A stretch of DNA of 8,606 nt from Thiohalocapsa sp. (GCF_019695415.1 NZ_JAIFKJ010000451.1:1-8606); one strand, 5' to 3'. Shown: positions 1-6,259, counted from the first letter of the stretch. Notes: a model not told the origin generated them from the sequence alone. Program-made: numbers and translations.

Positions 1-43
1 GGTTGAAGAAGTGCTCTTTGACGGTCTCGGAATAATCCCACAT
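1..43 (-). CDS. nifU: NifU-type Fe-S cluster assembly scaffold, N-terminus only (cut by window edge)
   Basis: Only 14 codons are visible before the left edge; they read MWDYSETVKEHFFN. This is the characteristic start of NifU and NifU-like scaffolds, which usually begin MWDYSEKVKEHF(Y/F)NP. These proteins assemble Fe-S clusters from sulfur supplied by the cysteine desulfurase NifS, for nitrogenase or for general use. The ATG at 43-41 has a good ribosome binding site, GGAG, 7 nt upstream. The cluster-binding cysteines lie outside the window, so it cannot be told whether this is full three-domain NifU or a shorter IscU-like form. The upstream region (172-271) looks like a nif promoter, which favours true nifU. 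The family call is firm for so short a piece because the start is distinctive. Confidence 0.82.
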   Translation of the reverse strand, partial: MWDYSETVKEHFFN

Positions 44-171
44 GGCTCGGCTCCGGTTGACGGGCTTGGGCGGATTGGATTGGCGCGGCTGAGACAGCCA
101 CCGGACGGGCATTTCAACTGTGGCGCATGCCGGGTCCGGCTGGATTGACAAATCTCATGAAGCAAGCCGTA

Positions 172-187
172 AGCAAGCATTAAGCCA
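172..187 (-). promoter_or_regulatory. Candidate sigma-54 (-24/-12) promoter of nifU
   Basis: Read on the minus strand this is TGGCTTAATGCTTGCT. It matches the sigma-54 consensus TGGCACGRNNNTTGCW at the TGGC block, the R position and the whole TTGCW block, with the invariant GG and GC at the correct spacing. The ACG after TGGC is not matched. Transcription would start near 161 and leave a leader of about 118 nt before the nifU ATG. A NifA-type upstream site and an IHF-like core lie behind it at suitable distances. No experimental support is available. Confidence 0.6.
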
Positions 188-204
188 GTGTGGGAATTAT
201 CTCG

Positions 205-217
205 GAAGTCCTTGATG
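205..217 (-). promoter_or_regulatory. Candidate IHF site between NifA site and sigma-54 promoter
   Basis: The minus strand reads CATCAAGGACTTC. It keeps the ATCAA-N4-TT core of the IHF consensus (WATCAANNNNTTR) but misses both flanking degenerate positions. It is centred about 50 nt upstream of the inferred start, where IHF commonly bends DNA in nif promoters. The motif is degenerate, so its position is the main argument. Confidence 0.35.
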
Positions 218-241
218 CACAGGGTCTTCCGTGGCCTGTGC
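217..241. repeat. Inverted repeat, 7-bp arms
   Basis: GCACAGG at 217-223 is mirrored perfectly by CCTGTGC at 235-241 across an 11-nt spacer. It lies between the TGT-N10-ACA site and the candidate sigma-54 promoter. It could be a dimeric regulator site or an RNA hairpin at the end of the ccp transcript. It lacks a T-run, so it is not a standard terminator. Confidence 0.4.
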
Positions 242-255
242 CGCCAGCGTTGCGT

Positions 256-271
256 TGTATGGAATGCGACA
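256..271 (-). promoter_or_regulatory. Candidate NifA upstream activator sequence (TGT-N10-ACA)
   Basis: TGT at 256-258 and ACA at 269-271 are separated by exactly 10 nt, the canonical NifA binding pattern. The centre lies about 100 nt upstream of the inferred nifU start at 161, within the usual range for NifA sites. The pattern alone would occur by chance in a few percent of 300-nt stretches. The case rests on its combination with the -24/-12 motif and the nifU start codon. Confidence 0.5.
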
Positions 272-311
272 GTGGTACCGCGCGTCGTCGCAAGCCGTAC
301 GTCACGCAAAG

Positions 312-333
312 GGACACCCGGAGGCCGTTGTCC
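312..333 (-). terminator. Weak hairpin just after ccp, possible terminator
   Basis: On the minus strand GGACA (333-329) pairs with TGTCC (316-312), and a short CGG/CCG stem can form inside. The hairpin starts 2 nt after the ccp stop codon. It is followed only by CTTT, so as an intrinsic terminator it is weak. Confidence 0.25.
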
Positions 334-335
334 GC

Positions 336-1406
336 TCAGAGCTTTGGCTTGGGTGTCTCGCCGGTCTCGACCGGTAGCTGCGGATAGGTCACCTGCGGCT
401 GCTCGCCGGTCAGTGTCCGCAGAAACTCGGCGATGCTCGCGACCTCGTCGTCTGTTAGCTTGGCACCGAGCTGCGCTGTGCCCATTACCGCCACCGCCTG
501 CTCCAGGTCCCAGACCTCACCGGAGTGGAAGTAGGGCGCGGTGATGGCGATGTTGCGCAGGGGCGCGGCCCGGAAGACATATTCATCAGATGCCGTCTTC
601 GTGACCCGATAGCGCCCCTTGTCTTCCGGCGGCAGGATGTCGGCGCCCGGGCGCTTGATGAGGCCAAACGGGAAGTACTCCTGCCCGCCGAGGTTGACCC
701 CGGAATGACAGGCGGTGCAGCCCTTGTCGATGAAGAGCGCCAAGCCCTCCTTCTGTACATCAGTGAGGGCGCCGTCGTTGCCTTCCAGGAATTGGTCGAA
801 GGGGGCGTTTGGTGTCACCAGCGTGACTTCGAAGGCTTCGATGGCCTTGGCCATGTTGTCGAAGCTGACCGGGTCATGCTCGCCCGGGAAGGCGCGGCCG
901 AAGCGTTCCACGTAATCGGGCATGCTGGTCAGGGTCTCGACCACTTGGTCCGGCTCGTTAGCCATCTCGACGCCCGCCTGGATGGGGCCCTTGGCCTGCG
1001 CCTTCAGATCCTCGGCGCGACCATCCCAGAACTGCGCGGCATTGAACACTGCGTTCAGTACGGTCGGAGAGTTGCGCGGACCCTGTTGCCAACCATGGCC
1101 AACGGATGTGGGCAGGTTGTCATCCCCGCCGGTGCCGAGGTTGTGGCAGGTGTTGCAGGAGATCACGCCGGATTTTGACAGGCGCGGATCGAAGAAGAGC
1201 ATCTTGCCGAGCTCGATCTTCTCTCGCGTCACCGGGTTGTCGTTAACCTCGGCGAGGCCGTAGGGCACGGGCTCCAGTCCGGCGGACTTGGCCTTCTCGC
1301 GCAGGGCGGCGTCGTCGGCCGCGGTCTGGGTGCTGGCGATGATCAGGGTAGGGACAATGGCGGCGCCGGCGATGCGGCGCAGCAGGTCATCGGACTTGGC
1401 GGTCAT
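336..1406 (-). CDS. Di-heme cytochrome c peroxidase, periplasmic
   Basis: This 356-residue protein is a bacterial di-heme cytochrome c peroxidase (CcpA/MauG family). The family reduces hydrogen peroxide to water in the periplasm with electrons from small cytochromes c or cupredoxins. An N-terminal signal peptide is visible: an RR pair, a hydrophobic stretch at about 13-25, and likely cleavage near TQTA-A at 29-30. The two c-heme sites are C84NTCH88 and C230TACH234. Other family marks are VGHGWQQGPRNSPTVLN (from 102, with the candidate distal His104), FWDGRAEDL (126-134), GVEM with Glu147 at the usual catalytic position, and APYFHSG (290-296). VMGTAQLG follows, with Met309 as probable axial ligand of the electron-transfer heme. 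All key residues are present, so it is probably active. The ATG has an AGGA ribosome binding site 8 nt upstream. The 213 nt before it show no convincing promoter. MauG-like enzymes are the main alternative, but the Met ligand favours a peroxidase. Confidence 0.92.
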   Translation of the reverse strand: MTAKSDDLLRRIAGAAIVPTLIIASTQTAADDAALREKAKSAGLEPVPYGLAEVNDNPVTREKIELGKMLFFDPRLSKSGVISCNTCHNLGTGGDDNLPTSVGHGWQQGPRNSPTVLNAVFNAAQFWDGRAEDLKAQAKGPIQAGVEMANEPDQVVETLTSMPDYVERFGRAFPGEHDPVSFDNMAKAIEAFEVTLVTPNAPFDQFLEGNDGALTDVQKEGLALFIDKGCTACHSGVNLGGQEYFPFGLIKRPGADILPPEDKGRYRVTKTASDEYVFRAAPLRNIAITAPYFHSGEVWDLEQAVAVMGTAQLGAKLTDDEVASIAEFLRTLTGEQPQVTYPQLPVETGETPKPKL

Positions 1407-1619
1407 CGTGCTTGTCCTGGCGTTTTGCTCGGGTCTGCGAAATTGCAGGGCAAAAGCCTACAGCGCCTGCCGCCGGCAAGAACTGCGCTGGCGCAGCAAC
1501 GTGCCATGCATGGCGGCCGTAGCGGCCTTCGCCCAGCAAGCGACATACAGAGTACTGCTGAAATCCCAGCTGGCTCCAGCATTTGCTCGCTCATCGAAGC
1601 GGTCAGCTGCTCCTTCTAG

Positions 1620-3152
1620 TCAATGCACGCCGGTGACGGGCATCATGTCCACGTCACAGGCGCCGCCAACACTCACCGAGCGGTTACGCCCGCCGCTGCG
1701 GCAGGACTCGCCTTGATCCTGGATGCGGCAGTTGAGCGCCACGGGCCGGCCGGCGCTGAGCCAGCTCGGCGTGCGGCGCCAACGCCCGACCTTGCTGAAG
1801 CTGCAGCCCGGCGAGACGCCATAGGCGGTGCAGCCACCACCGCCGCCGAGTCGCACCTTACGGCCATCGACGACAAAGCCTGGGTAGTTGTCCTCGATGC
1901 GGATGTCGTCGCCCCAGTCCTCCATCTCGAACCGCATTTCCTTGAAGCGGTAGCCGCTGCCGATGCGCTCGCCTACCTTGATGCGGGTGTTGGCGATGAG
2001 CGCATGATCCGCTCCGTTCTCGGCGACGGCGCCGGACATGTACTCGATGCGATCCTGCTGCGGGAAGCACTTGCCCATGGCCGGTGGGTGGTAGTAGTGG
2101 CGCATCTCGGTGAGATCGCGCAGGGAGTTGCCGGGAAAGAGCTCTCGCAGGGCGCTGTCGCCACCGTAGAGGATGCGCTCGGCGTCGCCGACGCTTTGGG
2201 TGTACATGGCCTGCACCCGGTCGTAGAAGTCTTCGTTCTCGAGGTCCGTGCGCAGATAGCAGGCGGTGAGCCCCGAAATCATCGTCAGGTAGGCGTCCCA
2301 AATGTTGTACTGCGAGACGTCCGAGGCCACGCCCTGGAAGTCCCCCGGGAAGCGGCAGCCCTGCCGGCGCAGGCATTGACCCACGGCCCGGTTGCGCACG
2401 GACAGCACCACCGTGCTCCGCTCGCAGGCGCCGTAGGCGGAGCAGCCGCGGTCCAGGTGGCCCTCGAAGATGGCCGTGCGCATGGTGTAGTCCAGGTGCT
2501 TGGCGCGCGCCAGCGTGGTGTCGTCCCATTTACCCTTGTTGCGGGCGATGAAGCTGTCCCAGGCGGACGCCAGCTTGTCGCGGCGTCCAGTCATGCGCTT
2601 GTTCACCGAAGCGCACTGGGGCGAGTTGTGGAAGCTGCGCACGATGCTATCCAGCGTGCTTTTGCCCTTACGCTCGGCGGCCTTCTGGTCGCCGCGGCCT
2701 GGTGGATCGAAGAAGGGTGATTTCTCCAATTGGTAGAGGTCGCGCACGTTCACGACACGGTTCACGCCAGGGCCGCAGTGATGGTTCTTCACCTGCTTGC
2801 GTTTTTGGGTCGCGACGGCCCGCTCGAATGCGCGAGTCGCGGACTGATCCGACGCCCGGGCAGAGTCCACGACGATCTCGAAGCCCACGTATGGCGTGCC
2901 CTTGCTGTCGGTGAGTGCACGGCCGTTCTGCACCACCAGGCAGGGAATCACCGCCGTGCCCTGTGTCAGGCTGCCCGCCTGCGGGCCGGGCCCGTTCGCG
3001 CCGATGCGGTAGGTCGGCACCGTCAGCGGGCCGTTGAACTTGTACAGGGTCATCACGGGCGCCGCGGGGATGGCGGCAGCGGGTTGCGAGAGGAAGAGGG
3101 CTGGCGTCAGCAGCGTGAGGCCGGCGAGTACGGATCGAAGCCTGGGTTGCAT
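1620..3152 (-). CDS. Unrecognised exported Cys-rich protein
   Basis: I do not recognise this 510-residue protein. It starts with a clear Sec signal peptide: MQPRLRSVLAG, then a Leu/Ala-rich core, and likely cleavage after about residue 27 (QPAAA-IPAAP). The mature part has 14 cysteines (71, 126, 180, 237, 243, 260, 266, 298, 362, 441, 450, 475, 484, 499), an even number that suggests disulfides in the periplasm or outside the cell. A small motif occurs twice: GCSAYGAC at 236-243 and GCTAYGVSPGC at 440-450. A basic segment spans 108-123, and a HYYHPP segment (352-357) follows a more helical middle part. The C-terminal 60 residues are Gly/Ser/Arg-rich with five of the cysteines. No CXXCH heme site or transmembrane segment is seen beyond the signal. 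The ATG has AAGGA about 14 nt upstream, a rather long spacing. The gene lies 81 nt after the adaptor and may be co-transcribed with it. Function is unknown. Confidence 0.8.
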   Translation of the reverse strand: MQPRLRSVLAGLTLLTPALFLSQPAAAIPAAPVMTLYKFNGPLTVPTYRIGANGPGPQAGSLTQGTAVIPCLVVQNGRALTDSKGTPYVGFEIVVDSARASDQSATRAFERAVATQKRKQVKNHHCGPGVNRVVNVRDLYQLEKSPFFDPPGRGDQKAAERKGKSTLDSIVRSFHNSPQCASVNKRMTGRRDKLASAWDSFIARNKGKWDDTTLARAKHLDYTMRTAIFEGHLDRGCSAYGACERSTVVLSVRNRAVGQCLRRQGCRFPGDFQGVASDVSQYNIWDAYLTMISGLTACYLRTDLENEDFYDRVQAMYTQSVGDAERILYGGDSALRELFPGNSLRDLTEMRHYYHPPAMGKCFPQQDRIEYMSGAVAENGADHALIANTRIKVGERIGSGYRFKEMRFEMEDWGDDIRIEDNYPGFVVDGRKVRLGGGGGCTAYGVSPGCSFSKVGRWRRTPSWLSAGRPVALNCRIQDQGESCRSGGRNRSVSVGGACDVDMMPVTGVH

Positions 3153-3233
3153 GGGCGTGGGCGCGTTCCTTAGGTTGTTGATCGATCAGGTCTTGGTGTG
3201 CATGCGGCGGCGGCCTTGTTTGCGTGCGCGGCA

Positions 3234-4652
3234 TCATGGGGCCGCTGCAGTGGCCTTGGTGTCGGCTTGCGAGGAGCCGGGATGGGCGTCAGCGGCGCGC
3301 ACGGTCTCGGTATGACCGGTAACCGTCGCCAAGAGGCGCTCACGCAGTTCTGGATCGGGCTCGCCCTGCAGGGGCATACCATCGATAGCGGGAAAGAGAT
3401 CCGAGACCACCAGCAGCTCACCGGACTCGACGCCGCCGGCGATGATGGCATACTCGGGGTGCAGGCTCGCGACCGTAACATCGCGGATGCTGAGCTGGCC
3501 GTGCTCGACGAGATACAGCCGCTCCCCGTGCAGCGCGGCGCGCGGCACTACCAACTGCTTCGGGCGGGGTGCGCCGAATAGTTGCACCTCCACGAACAGG
3601 CCCTTCACCAACGGCGGGCGCTGCCCGGGCACTACATCGGCGTAAGGGTTGTCCACGACCACAATGACGCCGACCGTGCGGGTCTCCGGGTCCAGGGTGT
3701 CACTGAGCCGGGCCAGCTCTGCAGCCCAGTGCACATCGCCGCCGGCATCGCGCAGGGTAACCCTCGCGCGGATACCGAGCTGCTCGGCGAGCGCGCCGCC
3801 GGGGCCGACGCTGAAATCGATGGGGTCAGCACCCTGCAGCAGCGTGCGCATGCGGGCGATGGGGATCTGGGCCTCCACCTCCGCCCGGTCGATGGCGTCA
3901 GCTTTGAGCAGCACGTCCCCCTCGCGAACGTATTGTGCCTGCTCGATGTTCACTTCGCTCAAGCGTGCACGAAAGGGGAGTGCGATCTCGGTGCGAGCCA
4001 GGTCTAGCCGGGCGTCGGCGAGCTGGGCCTCATGGCGCGCGAGCTGGGCCTCCAGCAGCTCGCGCTCCGCCGGCAGTAGATTCAGTTGGTTCTGCTGAGC
4101 CTGCACTGCCTGGCGTTGGGCGAGGAGATTGCGCTTCTCCTGCTCCAGCTCCGAGGCGCTGAGGGTACCCTTGTCACGCAGGCGCTGCTTGCGCGCCACC
4201 TCGGCGGTGCGCAGCTCGAGCGATGCCTCCTCGATGGCCAGCGAGGCACGGATATTGGACTCTTTCGCGGTCATTTCTGCGAGCTGGGCCCGGGTGGAGA
4301 GGATGTCTGCCTCCACCTGGGACAGCCGCAGCTCGTATTCGGTGGGATCGATGCGCAGCAGCAGCGTGTCCGCGGGCAGCAGCGCTCCCTTGCGCAGGCG
4401 CGGATGGGTCTCGATCACCCGTCCGCTCACCTCGGCAACCGCTTCCCAGACACGTTCCGGGCGCACGCGGCCGAAGCCCGTGGCACGCGGGACCACATCC
4501 GCGGCCGGAATGTCGATCACCCTCACCACCCGCGCCGGGGGTTCGGTGTCGCGCTGAGCAGGCGGGCCTGCGCCGCGATTCAGCAGGACGGCGATGCCGA
4601 CGGCCGCTACCACCGGCAGCAGAAATAACCATGGAGAGGGGCGTCGGGGCAC
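3234..4652 (-). CDS. RND/HlyD-type periplasmic adaptor (membrane fusion protein)
   Basis: A 472-residue periplasmic adaptor that would link an inner-membrane efflux pump to an outer-membrane channel. An N-terminal membrane anchor is visible at about 8-24 after PRRPSP, with no lipobox cysteine. The lipoyl half-motifs are at about 73-102 (EVSGRVIE, then LLRIDPTEYEL) and 218-250 (LARTEIALPFRARL, then YVREGDVLL). Between them, residues 108-215 form a long Glu/Gln/Ala/Leu-rich coiled-coil hairpin. Beta-barrel and membrane-proximal domains follow (about 255-425, with DPETRTVGVIVVVDNP and VKGLFVEVQLFG). The tail after 430 is low in complexity. The start is a GTG at 4652; an in-frame TAG about 36 nt upstream rules out a long extension. 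The ribosome binding site is weak. Adaptors of this type normally precede an RND permease, but here rpoH lies upstream and the Cys-rich exported protein downstream, so its partner must be elsewhere. Substrate is unknown. Confidence 0.88.
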   Translation of the reverse strand: MPRRPSPWLFLLPVVAAVGIAVLLNRGAGPPAQRDTEPPARVVRVIDIPAADVVPRATGFGRVRPERVWEAVAEVSGRVIETHPRLRKGALLPADTLLLRIDPTEYELRLSQVEADILSTRAQLAEMTAKESNIRASLAIEEASLELRTAEVARKQRLRDKGTLSASELEQEKRNLLAQRQAVQAQQNQLNLLPAERELLEAQLARHEAQLADARLDLARTEIALPFRARLSEVNIEQAQYVREGDVLLKADAIDRAEVEAQIPIARMRTLLQGADPIDFSVGPGGALAEQLGIRARVTLRDAGGDVHWAAELARLSDTLDPETRTVGVIVVVDNPYADVVPGQRPPLVKGLFVEVQLFGAPRPKQLVVPRAALHGERLYLVEHGQLSIRDVTVASLHPEYAIIAGGVESGELLVVSDLFPAIDGMPLQGEPDPELRERLLATVTGHTETVRAADAHPGSSQADTKATAAAP

Positions 4653-4800
4653 GGCGGGGCGCTGCTCGAGCGTGACCAGATCAGCGGCCTATTGCGCCAG
4701 CATCCGTGCCCAATCGCAAGCACACGCCGCCGAATGGGCAGATGCAAAGGCGATCGATGTCGGTCTTTCCTCGGCTCCGGAGCAGCATACGGCGGACATG

Positions 4801-4824
4801 AAAAAGCCCGCCATATGGCGGGCT
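4801..4824 (-). terminator. Intrinsic terminator of rpoH
   Basis: On the minus strand AGCCCGCC (4824-4817) pairs perfectly with GGCGGGCT (4812-4805) across an ATAT loop. A run of T follows at once (4804-4801, plus the T at the stem base). This is a textbook Rho-independent terminator about 50 nt after the rpoH stop. It separates rpoH from the adaptor gene. Confidence 0.88.
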
Positions 4825-4841
4825 ATTGTCCGTGGCGTACT

Positions 4842-4857
4842 GCCGGCCCAGGCCGGC
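4842..4857. repeat. GC-only hairpin between rpoH stop and terminator
   Basis: GCCGGCC and GGCCGGC form a nearly perfect palindrome (4842-4848 and 4851-4857). It starts 15 nt after the rpoH stop and precedes the terminator. In the rpoH mRNA it would be a second stable 3' stem, possibly protecting the transcript end. No T-run follows. Confidence 0.5.
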
Positions 4858-4872
4858 GGTACAAGCATGCCG

Positions 4873-5736
4873 TTACATTTCGAGCTGGACGCGGAGCTTG
4901 TTCATGGCGTTCTTCTCGATCTGGCGGATGCGCTCGGCGGAGACCCCGAATTGCTGAGCAAGCTCGTGCAGGGTCTGCTTCTTCTCTGTGAGCCAGCGCT
5001 CGCGCAGGATGGTCTTGCTGCGCTCGTCCAATCCCTCCAGTGCCGCGAACAGCCGCTCGCGCTGGTGGGCATCGTTGTCTTCCTTCTCTAGAGCAGCCGC
5101 AGGCTCCATGCGCATGTCCGGCAGGTAGGTGGAGGGCGCTGACGGACCGTCGTCATCGTCATCGTCGTGGCCGTCGAAGGCCATGTCATGGCTCGCGAGA
5201 CGCGATTCCATCTCCAGCACGGTCTCGGGCTTGACGCCGAGATCTGCTGCCACGTCTTCCACCTCTTGCTTGGAGAACCAGCCGAGGCGCTTCTTGGCGC
5301 TGCGCAGGTTGAAGAACAGCTTGCGCTGGGCCTTGGTGGTGGCGACCTTCACGATGCGCCAGTTGCGCAGGATATATTCGTGGATCTCCGCGCGGATCCA
5401 GTGGACCGCGAAGGAGACCAGCCGCACGCCGACGTCGGGCTCGAAGCGACGTACGGCCTTCATCAGCCCAACGGTCCCTTCTTGGATCAGGTCGGGCAGC
5501 GGCAGCCCATAACCCAGGTAGCCGCGGGCGATGCGGATGACGAAGCGCAGGTGCGAGAGCACGAGCCGGCGAGCAGCCATCATGTCGCCGTGGTCGCGCA
5601 GGCGCAGGGCCAGGCTGCGCTCTTCTTCCTGCGTGAGCACAGGGATCTGGTAAGCGCTCGCGATGTAGGCGTCGATCGTGCCCGTCGACAGGGAGCCGAG
5701 GTTTGCGATGTCTTTGATCGATGCTTCTTCAGCCAT
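4873..5736 (-). CDS. rpoH: RNA polymerase sigma-32 factor (heat-shock sigma)
   Basis: A 287-residue sigma-32 that directs RNA polymerase to heat-shock genes such as chaperones and proteases. Region 2 covers about 50-125: core-binding LPLPDLIQEGTVGLMKAV at 78-95, then the -10-reading VSFAVHWIRAEIHEYILRNW at 107-126. The RpoH box that marks this family follows as QRKLFFNLR (137-145). An acidic linker with six Asp in a row (191-196) replaces the milder acidic stretch at the same place in E. coli. Region 4 (about 226-287) has LDERSKTILRERWL and the helix-turn-helix TLHELAQQFGVSAERIRQIE (255-274). The length is normal. The ATG has AGG 9 nt upstream. The gene stands alone: a terminator follows it and 523 non-coding nt precede it. 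In many gammaproteobacteria rpoH follows ftsYEX; here trpE lies upstream. An RpoE-type and a sigma-70-like promoter precede it. Confidence 0.97.
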   Translation of the reverse strand: MAEEASIKDIANLGSLSTGTIDAYIASAYQIPVLTQEEERSLALRLRDHGDMMAARRLVLSHLRFVIRIARGYLGYGLPLPDLIQEGTVGLMKAVRRFEPDVGVRLVSFAVHWIRAEIHEYILRNWRIVKVATTKAQRKLFFNLRSAKKRLGWFSKQEVEDVAADLGVKPETVLEMESRLASHDMAFDGHDDDDDDGPSAPSTYLPDMRMEPAAALEKEDNDAHQRERLFAALEGLDERSKTILRERWLTEKKQTLHELAQQFGVSAERIRQIEKNAMNKLRVQLEM

Positions 5737-5751
5737 GGTCTTATACCTGAG

Positions 5752-5769
5752 TAATTTTCTCGGAAATTA
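5752..5769. repeat. AT-rich inverted repeat in rpoH leader
   Basis: TAATTT (5752-5757) and AAATTA (5764-5769) form a 6-bp A/T-only stem around a 6-nt loop. It lies just upstream of the rpoH ribosome binding site (AGGT at 5748-5745) and partly overlaps the sigma-70-like -10 box. It could be a weak RNA hairpin or an operator. It does not itself cover the ribosome binding site. Confidence 0.35.
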
Positions 5770-5797
5770 TGCTACCAGCGTCGGGGCGCTTTGACAA
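5769..5797 (-). promoter_or_regulatory. Candidate sigma-70-like promoter of rpoH
   Basis: On the minus strand TTGTCA (5797-5792) is followed after 17 nt by TAGCAT (5774-5769). These match the -35 consensus at 5 of 6 positions and the -10 at 4 of 6. The leader would be only about 25-30 nt. An overlapping CATAAT has a better -10 sequence but a 20-nt spacing. Confidence 0.45.
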
Positions 5798-5813
5798 CAT
5801 TGCCGACCGGGTT

Positions 5814-5841
5814 TTCGAGCAGCTTTTGAACGGAAAGTTCC
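5814..5841 (-). promoter_or_regulatory. Candidate RpoE (sigma-E) promoter of rpoH
   Basis: On the minus strand GGAACTT (5841-5835) is followed after exactly 16 nt by TCGAA (5818-5814). This fits the well-known sigma-E pattern (GGAACTT, 15-17 nt, TCnnA), including the spacing in the E. coli rpoH P3 promoter. Transcription would begin near 5807, leaving a leader of about 70 nt. It would place rpoH under envelope-stress control, as in E. coli. Confidence 0.7.
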
Positions 5842-6026
5842 TGTGGCAAAAGCTGGACATTACCGACTTGGCTCCATGGTAGTCAAAGACCGGCCAGGTG
5901 CAACGACTTTTTTCGGACGCACGTCTCCTTGTCCGATGAATGGTCGCTTTCGTGGCCTGTCGACCCTCTTCAGGGCCGCCGAGAGCCGGTGCAACCGCAA
6001 GTAGAATCAAGGAAAATGCTGAAGCG

Positions 6027-6046
6027 CGCCCTGGTATCCCAGGGCG
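6027..6046. repeat. Perfect 8-bp hairpin
   Basis: CGCCCTGG (6027-6034) and CCAGGGCG (6039-6046) pair perfectly across a TATC loop. Neither strand has a T-run directly after it, so it is not a standard terminator. It may be part of a structured RNA or a binding site. Confidence 0.6.
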
Positions 6047-6056
6047 GGTTGTGGAA

Positions 6057-6070
6057 GACCAGCAGTGGTC
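6057..6070. repeat. Perfect 5-bp hairpin beside the 6027 stem
   Basis: GACCA (6057-6061) and TGGTC (6066-6070) enclose a GCAG tetraloop, 10 nt from the larger hairpin. The palindrome CGCATGCG follows close by (6073-6080). Three dyads within about 55 nt of non-coding DNA suggest folded RNA or clustered protein sites. Confidence 0.4.
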
Positions 6071-6236
6071 AGCGCATGCGTGTGCACTGGACTGCCGTGC
6101 CCTTGGCATCTCCCCTGTACGGTTGTCCAGGTTTTCGGGGATGCGCCGTGTCCCGACGCAGGGCCTTTTTTCGATGCAACTGCGCAGGATTTCGAAACAT
6201 CCACGCGGGCGGCGGTGTTCCGTTTGGGGCGGGAGG

Positions 6237-6254
6237 AAAAAGCGGCGGCGCCTT
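6237..6254 (-). terminator. Probable terminator of gph-trpE
   Basis: On the minus strand AAGGCG (6254-6249) pairs with CGCTTT (6244-6239), with one G-U pair, across a CCGC loop. The T-run continues to 6237. It starts 5 nt after the trpE stop. The stem is short, so terminator strength is uncertain. Confidence 0.45.
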
Positions 6255-6259
6255 CCGGG

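Larger units (their letters stand above)
5737..6259. other. Non-coding region between trpE and rpoH
   Basis: No convincing gene is seen in these 523 nt. The minus-strand open frame here (5741-6109) has no family resemblance, an Arg/Ser-rich composition and no good ribosome binding site. The region holds a likely trpE terminator at its right end, hairpins near 6027-6070 and the rpoH promoters at 5769-5841. A weaker TTGCAC-N16-TACCAT pair also lies upstream of the RpoE-type promoter on the minus strand. Its length and hairpins leave room for a small RNA, but I could not find a promoter and terminator that frame one. Confidence 0.6.

Noticed and set aside
1403..1594. Minus-strand 63-codon frame ending in an ATGA overlap with the ccp start.
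   Set aside because: The overlap looks like translational coupling, but the nearest AAGGAG is 15 nt from the ATG. The composition is Arg/Cys-rich without a recognisable domain, and there is no other support.
1623..2720. Long plus-strand frame (365 codons) opposite the Cys-rich protein gene.
   Set aside because: It is a His/Val/Ala/Gly-rich mirror frame typical of GC-rich DNA. The opposite strand has a signal peptide and a more natural composition, and all other genes in the window are on the minus strand.
5146..5166. Run of repeated GTCATC-like triplets, looking like a microsatellite.
   Set aside because: It encodes the Asp-rich linker of RpoH, a position that is also acidic in E. coli sigma-32, so it needs no separate explanation.
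6001..6080. Possible small RNA promoter (TAGAAT at 6002-6007, plus strand) before the 6027 hairpin.
   Set aside because: No acceptable -35 box lies 16-18 nt upstream, and no terminator follows the hairpins on the plus strand.
5741..6109. Minus-strand 122-codon frame upstream of rpoH.
   Set aside because: It runs through the rpoH promoters, has no good ribosome binding site, and its sequence resembles no family.
6142..6173. Plus-strand GGCC followed by six T, resembling a terminator.
   Set aside because: Only a 3-bp CCC/GGG stem can form in front of the T-run, and no plus-strand gene exists to be terminated.
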